A stretch of 58,137 nucleotides of DNA from positions 1 to 58,137 of the IMG/VR virus record IMGVR_UViG_3300033145_001588. One strand, 5' to 3'. Below are positions 31,808-40,731 of the stretch, in pieces. Every line of letters begins with the position of its first letter. The first letter of the stretch is position 1. The notes below the pieces were generated by a model. It was given only the letters and a program-made list of their open reading frames with translations. It was not told where the DNA came from and did not search any database. This DNA comes from a virus. Both the position numbers and the translations under genes were made by a program.

Positions 31808-33164
31808 GAAAAATACCGAAGAATTACAAATACAAGTTAATCGAATCAAGACGCTTTCCGAATTAGTGTCCAGAGTGAAGCTTGCTGGAAGATTAGGGCA
31901 GCAATATGGGACTGATCGAGATATTTATGAGGCATTGGGGTACCCTAAAACGCTTACTTATAGAGACTTTGCTGCCCGTTATGAAAGACAAGACATTGCC
32001 CGGGCGGTGATCGATAAACCGGTGGATGCTTCTTGGCAAGGGGGTTGTCTTATCCAAGAATCCACGGAAGAAGATACTTCTCTGGAGAATGCTTGGAAGA
32101 ATTTGGTTCAAGATGCCGAGTTGGATGTAATTGATAAGCTGTGCCGATTGGATAAACTTGTAGGAATAGGGGAATATGCTATTCTGTTATTTGGATTAGG
32201 GGATGTCTCGAACAAGGAGCAATTTGCAATGCCGGCGGGAAAGTCTTCTCAACTAATATACTTACGTCCTCTGGGTGAAGGAAGCGTGGCAATCAATCAG
32301 TGGGAAACCAACACGCAGGATCCTCGATATGGTTTGCCCTTGATGTATGAATTGAAATTATCTCAGGCGGATTCTGACATAACAACAAGTCTGCGGGTGC
32401 ATCATTCTCGAATTCTCCATGTTGCGGGTGAGCTTCTGGAAGGAACTGTTAAAGGTTCTTCTCGATTGCTTCCAATATATAATAGATTGTTTGACCTGGA
32501 GAAATTAGTAGGTGCTTCTGCTGAAATGTTCTGGAGGGGAGCACGACCCGGATACAAGGGGAAGGTGGATAAGGATTATATGTTGACTTCTGATGAAGAG
32601 GAGGATTTCCGGGATCAGTTGGATGAATATGAGCATAACTTGAGAAGATTCTTGATCAGTACCGGAATAGATTTATCCGCTATGGAAACTCAGGTGGCAG
32701 ATCCAAGTAACCATGTTGATATCCAAATTCAAATGATAAGTGCGCAGACTGGGATACCAAAACGGATACTGACAGGAAGCGAGAGAGGGGAACTTGCTAG
32801 TACTCAGGATCTTGCTTCGTGGTATTCCTTAATACAGGGAAGAAGGGATAATTATGTTGAGGGGAATATCCTCAGGCCATTCATTCGGAAGTGCCAGGAG
32901 TTTGGGATTCTTCCTCCTGTGAAAAATGAAGAGGAAGGTTATTCCATAATCTGGAAACCGATGTTTGAAAAATCGGATAAGGAAAAAGCGGAGGTTGGGG
33001 AGATACGGGCAAAGGCACTTAATCAATATGCAGCGCAGCCTATGGCGGAATCAATCGTTCCACCGGAAGCCTTTTACAAGTATTTCTTGGGATTTGACCA
33101 GGATCAAATTGATATGATTACAGAAATGCAAGAAACTGCGGTTAAAGAGGAAGAAGAAGTATGA
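31800..33164 (+). CDS. Portal protein
   Basis: The 454-residue protein resembles the DUF1073/gp6-like portal family: YRDFAARYERQDIARAVIDKPVDASW near the N-terminus, VGIGEYAILLFGL, HHSRILHVAG, SRLLPIYNRLFDLEKL and a QTGIPKRILTGSERGELASTQD segment typical of portal stems. Twelve copies would form the DNA entry vertex. It overlaps the preceding gene by 8 bases and the next by ATGA. Confidence 0.88.
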   Translation: MSKKNTEELQIQVNRIKTLSELVSRVKLAGRLGQQYGTDRDIYEALGYPKTLTYRDFAARYERQDIARAVIDKPVDASWQGGCLIQESTEEDTSLENAWKNLVQDAELDVIDKLCRLDKLVGIGEYAILLFGLGDVSNKEQFAMPAGKSSQLIYLRPLGEGSVAINQWETNTQDPRYGLPLMYELKLSQADSDITTSLRVHHSRILHVAGELLEGTVKGSSRLLPIYNRLFDLEKLVGASAEMFWRGARPGYKGKVDKDYMLTSDEEEDFRDQLDEYEHNLRRFLISTGIDLSAMETQVADPSNHVDIQIQMISAQTGIPKRILTGSERGELASTQDLASWYSLIQGRRDNYVEGNILRPFIRKCQEFGILPPVKNEEEGYSIIWKPMFEKSDKEKAEVGEIRAKALNQYAAQPMAESIVPPEAFYKYFLGFDQDQIDMITEMQETAVKEEEEV

Positions 33165-33898
33165 CATTATCCAGCAAGATAACAGAAATACAGCATCGTA
33201 TTGGATTATCCACGGATGAGAAACCTTCGGGAATGGCTCCTGGGTCTACTATCTACGAGTATGACACCGGTCGAGTGATGGAAACCTATGATGGAACGAA
33301 CTGGGTGGAGAAATTTAATCCCGGAGTTCCTATCAAGGGGTACCGGGTATCTGATGAGACATACCAATCCTTACGATTATGTGCATGCTATGGTTCTTTG
33401 GTAGTTTCCATGGAGGAATGTATTGCAGTTTCGGAAGGGAGGGATTATTATTACTATGATGTTCTTGACCCTCTTGGTGCTAGTGCTTCTCAAGATTATC
33501 TGCTAACTATACCGAATTCAGATTTGAAAATCTACTTTGATCTAATTGTTACATTTGGTGATGGGGCAGGGTCTCTTGAAATATATGAGGGCGGCGATAG
33601 AGTAGGTAGCGTTCTCCAAACAATAATAAATAGGAATAGAAATTCCTTGAACAATACCATGGCCACGCTTCATAAAGGGCAAAGTGGTGGAACAGAGGAT
33701 GGTACTATAATATATTGGAAACGAATAGGTAAGAGCGGGGGCAATGTTAAGTCTGATACTGGTGGGGCTGTAGGAGCAGCGAAATACAAGATATTGAAGA
33801 AAAATACTAAATATATTATTCGTATTACTGATAAATCAGCGGCGGAAAATAATGTATCTTTTGAAATGCGTTTGATCGAGCATGAGGATATAGTATAG
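33161..33898 (+). CDS. Unknown protein in the head module
   Basis: The 245-residue protein has an N-terminal tag-like part (PSGMAPGSTIYEYDTGRVMETYDGTNWVEK) and a beta-rich body (GDGAGSLEIYEGG, NTKYIIRITDKSA), suggesting a virion surface or decoration protein. Its ATG overlaps the portal stop (ATGA), and the Mu-F-like gene begins two bases after its stop. I do not recognise a family; the strand-rich composition and position are the only guides. Confidence 0.65.
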   Translation: MTLSSKITEIQHRIGLSTDEKPSGMAPGSTIYEYDTGRVMETYDGTNWVEKFNPGVPIKGYRVSDETYQSLRLCACYGSLVVSMEECIAVSEGRDYYYYDVLDPLGASASQDYLLTIPNSDLKIYFDLIVTFGDGAGSLEIYEGGDRVGSVLQTIINRNRNSLNNTMATLHKGQSGGTEDGTIIYWKRIGKSGGNVKSDTGGAVGAAKYKILKKNTKYIIRITDKSAAENNVSFEMRLIEHEDIV

Positions 33899-33899
33899 C

Positions 33900-34037
33900 A
33901 TGGGACTTCCCGCCAGAAAGATAGAGACAATTATCACTCAGAAAAAGAAAGCAGTGGCTGTTTCACGGTATGACCCTACCAGAACAACCCATCTGAGAAA
34001 TGCTTTTGTTCGTGATTTGAATAAACGATTCCGATAA
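33900..34037 (+). CDS. N-terminal fragment of the Mu-F-like head protein
   Basis: A 45-residue frame (MGLPARKIETIITQ...) ends in DPTRTTHLRNAFVRDLNKRFR and then TAA. Such a sequence is the usual N-terminus of Mu-F-like minor head proteins, which continues as (I)IRRAIIEQDCFGM. Exactly that continuation is present in the -1 frame immediately after the stop and leads into the 34073 gene. So this appears to be the start of that gene, separated by a one-base frame break near 34034. GAGGA ribosome site upstream. Confidence 0.7.
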   Translation: MGLPARKIETIITQKKKAVAVSRYDPTRTTHLRNAFVRDLNKRFR

Positions 34038-34072
34038 TCCGTAGAGCCATCATAGAGCAAGACTGTTTTGGC

Positions 34073-35833
34073 ATGCTGGATACGGAATTCAAAGTAGTGA
34101 CTCTGGCAGCCTCTGATTTCTCCCTCCCGGGAAGAAAGGCTTTTACGTTTCCTCGATCTGAAGAGAAAGTCAATGCTTTCATGAATTGGTTACAGGGGCA
34201 GGAGGCAAAGGGAATCCTCGAAGTAGGAACAATGCAACAGATAGGCACCCCCATTGAAACAGCATGGACGAACAAGTATATTAAGGATTCATATCAGAGA
34301 GGAGTTCAGAGGGCACGGTGGGAGATGAAAAGCGCAGGGTACAAAGTGCCTCCTATATCAGAGACTGGTGGAATATCTGCAAGCATGTCAACCCCCTTCC
34401 ACATGGATCGAGTCGGTGTTCTGTATACCCGTGTTTTTCAGGAGTTAAAAGGTATCACAAGTCAGATGGATACCCAGATAAGCCGGGTGCTTTCACAAGG
34501 GATTGCTGATGGGAAACACCCAACGGAACTTGCAAAATTATTGACCAGGGCAATATCAGGACCTGTAGGGGATCTTGGAATAACAGATACTCTGGGAAGA
34601 TTCATTCCAGCAGAGCGGAGAGCGCAGACTTTAGCAAGAACCGAGATAATCAGGGCACATCATCAGGGAAATATACAGGAGATGAAGAATTGGGCGGTTG
34701 AAGGAGTAAAGGTCAAAGCGGAGTGGGTGACGGCCGGATACAAGGTATGCCCTGAATGCGCAGCGTTGGAAGGTAAAGTTTATAACTTGGATGAAATACA
34801 GAACAAAATACCTTTACACCCAAATTGCAGGTGCTGTGCAATCCCCGTGAAGGCAGGAGAGAAGAAAGTAGGAGAGTTTCCTAAGGTTCCTAAGGCACCG
34901 AAGAAGGCTCGCGACTTTGAGAAGGAATTTCGAGAAATCAGAGAATCTTATGAAAGAAAGGTAGGGAAAGAAGGTCTTGCAAAGGCTGCTTCTCTGCGAA
35001 TTGAAATGAGGAAAGCAAAAATTCGTTGGGTGAATTCTTTACCAGAGGAAGCTTATGAAGAGGAACGTAAGAAGATTCTTCTACATCTGATAGGAAATGA
35101 AAAGAAATATCTTAAGAAAATAGAAGCAGGTACTCATTGGATACCTTATGATGCGTTGGAGACTTTGAAGGAAAATGGATTGGAAGTTACTTACAAGGCG
35201 GATGTACGGTCTTTCTATCGTGCTTCTTCTGAAGTTATTACACTTTCCAGAAGGGATTCCGCCCAAGTGATTGCACATGAATTTGGACATGCTATTGATG
35301 ATCTTGTGATGAATCGAAAATTTGATACTTCATTTTCTTTCAAAGGAACAGGCTTCATCGGGGAAGGAAATGAGTATGTTTCTAAGGAACAATTAGATGC
35401 TCTTAGAAAGGAGTACAAGTCTCTTAGTAGTGGTATCAAAGGGGTTTTCAAGAACGGGGATGGTGCATATTGGAAGAATAATTGGCTGGATGTTTATGAA
35501 GGGCGTATTTACAAAGGTTCTTCTGGTTTAGGGGAAGAGTGGTGGGCAATGAATTGCCAACGTTATCAGAAATACAGGGCGGGATTGATTAAGTATGATG
35601 CTGATTTACAGAGACTCAAAAATGATTACATGCATTCTCTAAAGGTTAGGGGGGAGGAGCATTCATTCACCAAAACAATGAAGAAAAGATACGAGACGTT
35701 GTTGCAGGAAGGAAAAGAAGTTTGGTCTGCTCGCCTTTCTAAGTGGGACAAGGTACGAGAAAGATACTCAGAATTATCACAGTTTGTTGAAGAATCTTTC
35801 TCTGGTAGACTAATGAGGAAGGATTTATTATGA
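34073..35833 (+). CDS. Mu-F-like minor head protein with metallopeptidase-like C-terminus
   Basis: Frame-wise the protein opens at ATG 34073 (586 residues) but coding similarity extends upstream to about 34034. The Mu-F domain spans residues 100-265: LARTEIIRAHHQGNIQEMKNW, CPECAALEGKVYNLDEI and PLHPNCRCCAIPV. After a linker, a C-terminal domain carries VIAHEFGHAID (HExxH, a zincin-type zinc site) and a Glu-rich GEEWWAMNCQRY. The Mu-F part acts in head assembly or is injected; the HEFGH domain could be an internal protease. No ribosome site precedes the ATG, supporting translation from 33900 in the intact gene. Confidence 0.8.
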   Translation: MLDTEFKVVTLAASDFSLPGRKAFTFPRSEEKVNAFMNWLQGQEAKGILEVGTMQQIGTPIETAWTNKYIKDSYQRGVQRARWEMKSAGYKVPPISETGGISASMSTPFHMDRVGVLYTRVFQELKGITSQMDTQISRVLSQGIADGKHPTELAKLLTRAISGPVGDLGITDTLGRFIPAERRAQTLARTEIIRAHHQGNIQEMKNWAVEGVKVKAEWVTAGYKVCPECAALEGKVYNLDEIQNKIPLHPNCRCCAIPVKAGEKKVGEFPKVPKAPKKARDFEKEFREIRESYERKVGKEGLAKAASLRIEMRKAKIRWVNSLPEEAYEEERKKILLHLIGNEKKYLKKIEAGTHWIPYDALETLKENGLEVTYKADVRSFYRASSEVITLSRRDSAQVIAHEFGHAIDDLVMNRKFDTSFSFKGTGFIGEGNEYVSKEQLDALRKEYKSLSSGIKGVFKNGDGAYWKNNWLDVYEGRIYKGSSGLGEEWWAMNCQRYQKYRAGLIKYDADLQRLKNDYMHSLKVRGEEHSFTKTMKKRYETLLQEGKEVWSARLSKWDKVRERYSELSQFVEESFSGRLMRKDLL

Positions 35834-36096
35834 GAATAAAAATATCACACGGGGATTCAGAAGGTTTTGTAACATATAATGAGAAGGAACAAGAGATCCT
35901 TGTTGATTTTGAGGATGCGCTGGTTCAGGAAGAAGTAGACACGTATTTACATACGCAACGCTCTTTTACGATTCCTGAAAGTAATGTTGTTGATGATTTC
36001 CGTCGAGACTTTGTATACCCTTATGAGAATTTAACGTACTTTGAATTAGCAATGAGTGAGTTGCACGCACATACGGATGTGTGGGTGCATTGGTAA
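35830..36096 (+). CDS. Small acidic hypothetical protein
   Basis: An 88-residue acidic protein (MRIKISHGDSEGFVTYNEKEQEILVDF...) with a FRRDFVYPYENLTYFELAMSELHAHTDVWVHW end. It overlaps the Mu-F-like stop (ATGA). No family identified. Its place between the minor head protein and protease makes a head-assembly or Mu-F-partner role (for instance an inhibitor of the metallopeptidase-like domain) conceivable, without direct evidence. Confidence 0.65.
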   Translation: MRIKISHGDSEGFVTYNEKEQEILVDFEDALVQEEVDTYLHTQRSFTIPESNVVDDFRRDFVYPYENLTYFELAMSELHAHTDVWVHW

Positions 36097-36109
36097 GGAA
36101 GGAGAGAGA

Positions 36110-37660
36110 ATGCCCCTACCAAAACCACGCAAGGATGAAAAACAAGATGCTTTCATTTCCAGATGTATGGGAAATGATTTGATGAATACAGAATACCCAG
36201 ATAATAGTCAACGGGTAGCTGTATGTTATAGTCAGTGGAGGAGCAAAATGAAGAATCAACAGTACAAAGTATTAACAACGAATAATTATACAATTCGAAC
36301 GGAGGCACACCAGGGGGCAAAGCATCTTGTTATCCCAGTGGTCATGATGGTTGAGGGGGTACACAATGGAAGTGCAGGGCCACTACTTCATACCCAAGAT
36401 GAGTTAGGTAAGTTTCCAGCGGCATGGAATGGAATACCGGTATCAATTGGTCATCCGGAAGAGAATGGGCAACCAATATCTGCTAATTCTCCAAGTGTTA
36501 TCGATCAGTCGGTAATTGGTAGGGTGTATAATAGTAAGATGGAAGATGGTAAGTTGAAAGGGGAAGTTTGGGCGGATGTAGAGAAGTTGAAACAACTATC
36601 CCCGTTGGCTTACGCGTATATCATGCAACAGAAACCGCTGGATGTTAGTGTTGGTGTTTTTTCAGATGATGAACCTACTTCTGGTGAATGGGGAGGTGAG
36701 AATTACGTGGCTATTGCGAAGAATTATCGACCAGATCACCTTGCTCTATTACCAGAAGCTACAGGAGCCTGTAGTTGGCAGGATGGGTGTGGTATAAGAG
36801 CAAACTCAGAAGGGCTTTTAGAGGCAATAAATTTGGTAAGGGATAAACTTTACTCCTTAGATAGCGATACGGATTCGTATTACCTTGAGGAGGTTTATGA
36901 TGACGGTACTTTCATTTACAGGAGAAATGTACGAGGAGCAGGTGAGAAATATTACAAGAGAACGTATCAAATCAAAGATGAGGGGGTGCAATTTGGCAAT
37001 GATGAAGAGGAGGTGGTAAAGGAGATAAAGTATAAGAAGATAGTAACTATGAAGAGAACGAAAAATACAAAAAACAATATAGGAGGTAAAAGAATGGACA
37101 AAGTGCAGGAACTTCTAACCATTGCTCCTTCGGTGTATACCGAAGATGATAAGGAGTGGTTGGAGAAATTGGAAGAGGGGCAGGTTGATAAGATGATTAC
37201 GTGCGCCAAAGTGAACGCAGAAGTCACTGCTGCAAAGGAAACTGCAGAAGCAGACAAGGTGAAGGCAGAAGAAAGGGTCGTCGTTTTGGAAGGCGAGATT
37301 GCGGAACTGAAGAAAGGAGCTCCCCAGGTTAATGAGGAAGCTGCTATGAAGATTCTGAAGGAAAAGGTTTCTGATGTTAAGATTTTCAGTGAGCTTCTTC
37401 CTGATGAGTTGAAGGAGCAGTTCAACTATGGGCAGAAAACCTATGCGGCGCATCGGGAAGAATTGGTAACTCATATCGTAACTAATCAGCCTGGAAAGAG
37501 TTGGACGAGAGAAAAATTAGATGCGTTGAACATGGATATGCTGGAGGATATCGCGGATTCTATCAAAGCTCCTGTTTCTTATGAAGGCGCAGTCGGTGGA
37601 TTCTCCGTGAACACGGATGAGGAAATTCTTCTCCCGCCAGGAGTTGAAAAAATACTCTAA
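36110..37660 (+). CDS. Prohead protease fused to scaffold (DUF2213-like)
   Basis: The 517-residue protein begins MPLPKPRKDEKQDAFISRCMGND with a CYSQW motif common at the start of phage prohead-protease proteins. A protease-like domain follows (VEGVHNGSAGPLLHTQDEL, WNGIPVSIGHPEENG, PLDVSVGVFSDDE, HLALLPEATGACS). The last 190 residues are charged coiled coil with a C-terminal capsid-like tail, typical of scaffolds. GGAGAG precedes the ATG at 36110. The scaffold part also has its own start (next entry). Confidence 0.82.
   Translation: MPLPKPRKDEKQDAFISRCMGNDLMNTEYPDNSQRVAVCYSQWRSKMKNQQYKVLTTNNYTIRTEAHQGAKHLVIPVVMMVEGVHNGSAGPLLHTQDELGKFPAAWNGIPVSIGHPEENGQPISANSPSVIDQSVIGRVYNSKMEDGKLKGEVWADVEKLKQLSPLAYAYIMQQKPLDVSVGVFSDDEPTSGEWGGENYVAIAKNYRPDHLALLPEATGACSWQDGCGIRANSEGLLEAINLVRDKLYSLDSDTDSYYLEEVYDDGTFIYRRNVRGAGEKYYKRTYQIKDEGVQFGNDEEEVVKEIKYKKIVTMKRTKNTKNNIGGKRMDKVQELLTIAPSVYTEDDKEWLEKLEEGQVDKMITCAKVNAEVTAAKETAEADKVKAEERVVVLEGEIAELKKGAPQVNEEAAMKILKEKVSDVKIFSELLPDELKEQFNYGQKTYAAHREELVTHIVTNQPGKSWTREKLDALNMDMLEDIADSIKAPVSYEGAVGGFSVNTDEEILLPPGVEKIL
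37094..37660 (+). CDS. Nested scaffold protein, in-frame internal start
   Basis: Inside the protease gene, ATG 37094 is in frame (codon 329) and is preceded by a perfect AGGAGGT six bases upstream, better than the site of the full-length gene. It would give a 188-residue protein starting MDKVQELLTIAPSVY with a coiled coil (VTAAKETAEADKVKAEERVVVLEGEIAELKK) and a C-terminal domain. This is the lambda C/Nu3-type nested arrangement that supplies extra scaffold relative to protease. Confidence 0.75.
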   Translation: MDKVQELLTIAPSVYTEDDKEWLEKLEEGQVDKMITCAKVNAEVTAAKETAEADKVKAEERVVVLEGEIAELKKGAPQVNEEAAMKILKEKVSDVKIFSELLPDELKEQFNYGQKTYAAHREELVTHIVTNQPGKSWTREKLDALNMDMLEDIADSIKAPVSYEGAVGGFSVNTDEEILLPPGVEKIL

Positions 37661-37715
37661 TATTATTAGAGTTGAGGTAGAGAAAAATAACAATAAATTA
37701 TAGGAGGTACAAACA

Positions 37716-38174
37716 ATGTCGTATAACACGATTAAGTTAAAGAAATACTCTGATATCATAGAAGAGTATGAGGCCGCAGGGACTATTACCCCCGGCATGC
37801 TGATCGCATTGAATAGTGACGGAAAAGTTGTTGCGCATGCCAATGCCGGGAAGTTTGCAGAGAAAATATTCGCCCTTGAAAATGAATTAGAGGGTGAGAG
37901 TATTAGTGACACTTACGCCTCTGGTGATCAGGTACAGTGTTGGGTTGCGGGTAGAGGCGACCAGGCGTATGCACTTCTTGCAGATGGGGAAAGCGTGAGT
38001 ATTGGCGATGCCTTGGAATCACATGGGGATGGTTACCTACAGGCAAGTGTAGCAGAAACAGCCAGCGGAATTACATATCCTGATTCTGTAGTTGGCGTTG
38101 CTCTTGAAGCCGTGGATATGTCAGGTTCTTCTGGTGAAGATCCTAGCGGTAGAATCAAAATTCGAATTATATAA
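37716..38174 (+). CDS. Head decoration protein
   Basis: The 152-residue protein (MSYNTIKLKKYSDIIEEYEAAGTITPGMLIALNSDGKVVAHA...) matches the small beta-rich decoration/cement proteins found between scaffold and major capsid genes (TPGMLI, HANAGKFAEKIFALEN, VVGVALE). AGGAGGT upstream. It probably trimerises on the capsid surface to stabilise the shell, as lambda gpD does. Confidence 0.8.
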   Translation: MSYNTIKLKKYSDIIEEYEAAGTITPGMLIALNSDGKVVAHANAGKFAEKIFALENELEGESISDTYASGDQVQCWVAGRGDQAYALLADGESVSIGDALESHGDGYLQASVAETASGITYPDSVVGVALEAVDMSGSSGEDPSGRIKIRII

Positions 38175-38191
38175 CAAGGAGGTAAATAATA

Positions 38192-39283
38192 ATGATTGAT
38201 GCTATATTAGGAAATGGGCAGGTGCATGGCGATGTGGCGGCATATATGGCAGGGGAAGGGAGACTGAACCCCGGTAATATGCGTCCTTGGCTTGGTAAAG
38301 ATGGGGGAGCTTACGTCACTGTATTCACTGGTGGGGATGCAAAGAACCCCAAAAATTACAAGGCTATGCAGGTGAATGCAGCTACTCTACGACGGGATGA
38401 GTGGAAGACTTTAGATGATGCTGTAGTTAAGGTCAGTGAAACTCGTTTGAATGGTATTGCAGATCTCATTGCAAATGGCCTGACGTATGATCTTGGGAAT
38501 GCAATGGGTACTACAGTGCTTGAGTGGCATGATGTATCGGATGCTATGGAGGCTGATTTGACAATGGACGGGGTTTCTCGGAGTAGAGGGGATCGTCCTG
38601 TTTATCAGACGAACTATCTTCCGATTCCGATAATCCACGTTGATTATGAAATTAATGCGAGGGTGCTTGAGGCCAGCAGGAAGTTGGGGAATCCTCTGGA
38701 CACCACTTCTGCCGAGAGAGCTGCTCGTAAGGTGAATGAAAAATTGGAGGAAATGCTATTTACTGATGTTGATTATGCTTGGGGTACTAAGGATGATCGC
38801 TCCAGGAATAAGATTTACTCCTATCTTAATTACCCTGATATTAACAGCGTAACTCTCAGCGCAAACTGGGACGCATCTGGAAAAACAGCGGCACAGATCC
38901 TGGCAGACGTCTTAAACATGAAACAGTCCAGCATTGATGCGAAGCATTATGGCCCGTGGATGCTGTATATCCCAACTGCATATGAAACGGTATTGGATGA
39001 GGACTATGATACCACGACTCCGGGTACTACTATCAGGGAAAGAATCCTGAAGATAGCTGGAATCAAGGATATCAAGGTGGTGGATACTCTTACAGCGGAT
39101 CATGTACTGCTAGTGCAGATGACAAGTGATGTTGTTCGGCTGGTACGGGGGATGCCTATTCAGAATGTTGAGTGGCAGACTGAAGGTAAGTTCATTACGA
39201 AGTACAAAGTGCTGACCATTCAGGTTCCTCAGATTCGTTCTGACCAGGATGGGAACTGCGGAGTTGTGTTGCTTGCTGCATAA
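38192..39283 (+). CDS. Major capsid protein
   Basis: The 363-residue protein occupies the usual place after the decoration gene and has the HK97-fold features of the group: GAYVTVFTGGD, an E-loop-like region, INARVLEASRKLGNPLDT, LEEMLFTDVDY, GPWMLYIPTAYETVLDEDY and IKVVDTLTADHVLLVQMT toward the end. AAGGAGG precedes the ATG. It should assemble the icosahedral shell; no long delta domain is visible, agreeing with a separate scaffold. Confidence 0.9.
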   Translation: MIDAILGNGQVHGDVAAYMAGEGRLNPGNMRPWLGKDGGAYVTVFTGGDAKNPKNYKAMQVNAATLRRDEWKTLDDAVVKVSETRLNGIADLIANGLTYDLGNAMGTTVLEWHDVSDAMEADLTMDGVSRSRGDRPVYQTNYLPIPIIHVDYEINARVLEASRKLGNPLDTTSAERAARKVNEKLEEMLFTDVDYAWGTKDDRSRNKIYSYLNYPDINSVTLSANWDASGKTAAQILADVLNMKQSSIDAKHYGPWMLYIPTAYETVLDEDYDTTTPGTTIRERILKIAGIKDIKVVDTLTADHVLLVQMTSDVVRLVRGMPIQNVEWQTEGKFITKYKVLTIQVPQIRSDQDGNCGVVLLAA

Positions 39284-39315
39284 GGTAATCTTAACAGATG
39301 GTGAAGGAGATTGTG

Positions 39316-39681
39316 ATGCACGAAAGTAAAGAGATCCGATGGCGGAAAATAGGGGGTGGTTCCCTCCGGTATATTCGTGGTAGGATTATAAAACCAAATG
39401 AGGTTTTCACTGCACGACCGGAGGAAGTTCCGCTTGCCTTTCGTAAGCAGGTAGTAGCGTTGGAAGATATTCCGGAGACGGTGATTGAACCTATGCGGTC
39501 TTTTACAGCCCTTCGGAGAGAGCCTTCCCCAGACATTGAAGAAGGAGATGTATACGAGGTACAAAAGCGTTCTACCGGTGGTTGGTGGGATGTGGTGAAT
39601 TCTGTATCCGGTAAGATTATCAACGAAAAAGGTCTTCGGGAAGGGGCAGCAAGAGAATTAGTAGAGGAATTAAATACATGA
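39316..39681 (+). CDS. Small protein with GGGSLRY domain
   Basis: The 121-residue protein starts MHESKEIRWRKIGGGSLRY...IIKPNEVFTARPEEVPLAFRKQVVALE. The same domain recurs at the N-terminus of the protein at 40728-41675, where it precedes a transferase-like part. ATG at 39316 has AAGGAG upstream; an ATG at 39298 is less likely. It opens the cassette between the capsid gene and the connectors and overlaps the next gene by ATGA. Function unknown; a virion-binding or substrate-tethering domain is plausible. Confidence 0.65.
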   Translation: MHESKEIRWRKIGGGSLRYIRGRIIKPNEVFTARPEEVPLAFRKQVVALEDIPETVIEPMRSFTALRREPSPDIEEGDVYEVQKRSTGGWWDVVNSVSGKIINEKGLREGAARELVEELNT

Positions 39682-40391
39682 TCTGGACTGTCCCCCGATT
39701 GTGGGAAGGCGCTACGTGTTGGATTGTAGGGGGAGGAACTTCCATGCCCTTGCAATTTGGAGTTCCCCAGGAGATAATACAGAAGGTATATGAAGGAAGG
39801 CTCTCTCCTTCTGTATACTCTGATTATATGAAACCTCTTCACAAACAGCATGTAATAGGGATTAATAATGCATACCAACTAGGGATGTGGATTGATATTC
39901 TGTTCTTTGGTGATGGTGATTGGTATTCGAAACATCGTATGAAGTTGGCAGAATGGCCGGGATTGAAAGTATGCTGTGATCAGAAATTAGCAAACTGTTT
40001 GCGGAATAAGATGGAAGGTATTAAATTTCTTGAACGTGATAAGGAGCGAAAGGAAGGGATAACTTCTGATCCTTCGAAGGTTTCTTGGAATGCAAATTCA
40101 GGGGCGGCTGCTATTAGTTTGACGCATCATTTGGGGGTGCGAAGAATAAATCTGTTAGGGTTTGATATGGCTATGGATGATAAGAAAACTCATAGTCATT
40201 GGCATGGTTCTCATATGCCGCCGGGACAGAAGGTAAAGCTTCGCCCTCCATTTGAGAAGCATTTGAAAGGATTCCCAGCGATAGCACAAGACGCAGAAAA
40301 ATTGGGAATAGAAATATACAATCTCAGTTCCGTTAGTAAAATTGATTGTTTTTCAAAAATTACATTGGAGGAAGCATTAAAAAATGGATAG
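39678..40391 (+). CDS. MptE/DUF115-like or sialyltransferase-like glycan protein
   Basis: The 237-residue protein begins WTVPRLWEGATCWIVGGGTSM, a Rossmann-like nucleotide-sugar-binding start, and continues VIGINNAYQLGMWIDILFFGDGDWY, WNANSGAAAISLTHHLGVRRINLLGFDM. This resembles DUF115/MptE-like and sialyltransferase-like proteins found in phages. It would add or prepare a sugar or related group, perhaps on the virion. It is embedded in a cassette with a cupin, an FkbM methyltransferase and a GT9-like protein. Confidence 0.65.
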   Translation: MIWTVPRLWEGATCWIVGGGTSMPLQFGVPQEIIQKVYEGRLSPSVYSDYMKPLHKQHVIGINNAYQLGMWIDILFFGDGDWYSKHRMKLAEWPGLKVCCDQKLANCLRNKMEGIKFLERDKERKEGITSDPSKVSWNANSGAAAISLTHHLGVRRINLLGFDMAMDDKKTHSHWHGSHMPPGQKVKLRPPFEKHLKGFPAIAQDAEKLGIEIYNLSSVSKIDCFSKITLEEALKNG

Positions 40392-40731
40392 GCAAAACAA
40401 AGTATGGGGAGAAAGATGGATAATTCGTCAAGATTCTACGCATTGTACTTCCTTTTTGAAATTGTTGACAAATCATAGATGTAGCTGGCATTCTCATACG
40501 GCCAAGTATAACCTGTTTGTTTTATTATGGGGAAGGGTAGGAATTGTAACAGAGGAGTTAAACGGGGAGCGTAGAGAAATGATGTTAACGGAAGGGCAAT
40601 GTTTTACTACACGGCCAGGACAATTACATGAATTCAGAGTATATGAAGATTCGGGGATGATTGAGGAGATGTACGTGGAGTACAATGAAGATGATATTAA
40701 GAGAATAACACTTGGAGGAGAATTAACATGA
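40384..40731 (+). CDS. Cupin-domain protein
   Basis: The 115-residue protein has a single cupin barrel: HRCSWHSHTAKYNLFVLLWGRVGI (metal His residues) and GQCFTTRPGQLHEFRVYED. It resembles the type of cupin in mannose-6-phosphate isomerases and sugar epimerases, so sugar isomerisation or binding is likely. It overlaps the preceding gene by 8 bases and the next by ATGA, so it belongs to the sugar cassette. Confidence 0.75.
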   Translation: MDRQNKVWGERWIIRQDSTHCTSFLKLLTNHRCSWHSHTAKYNLFVLLWGRVGIVTEELNGERREMMLTEGQCFTTRPGQLHEFRVYEDSGMIEEMYVEYNEDDIKRITLGGELT

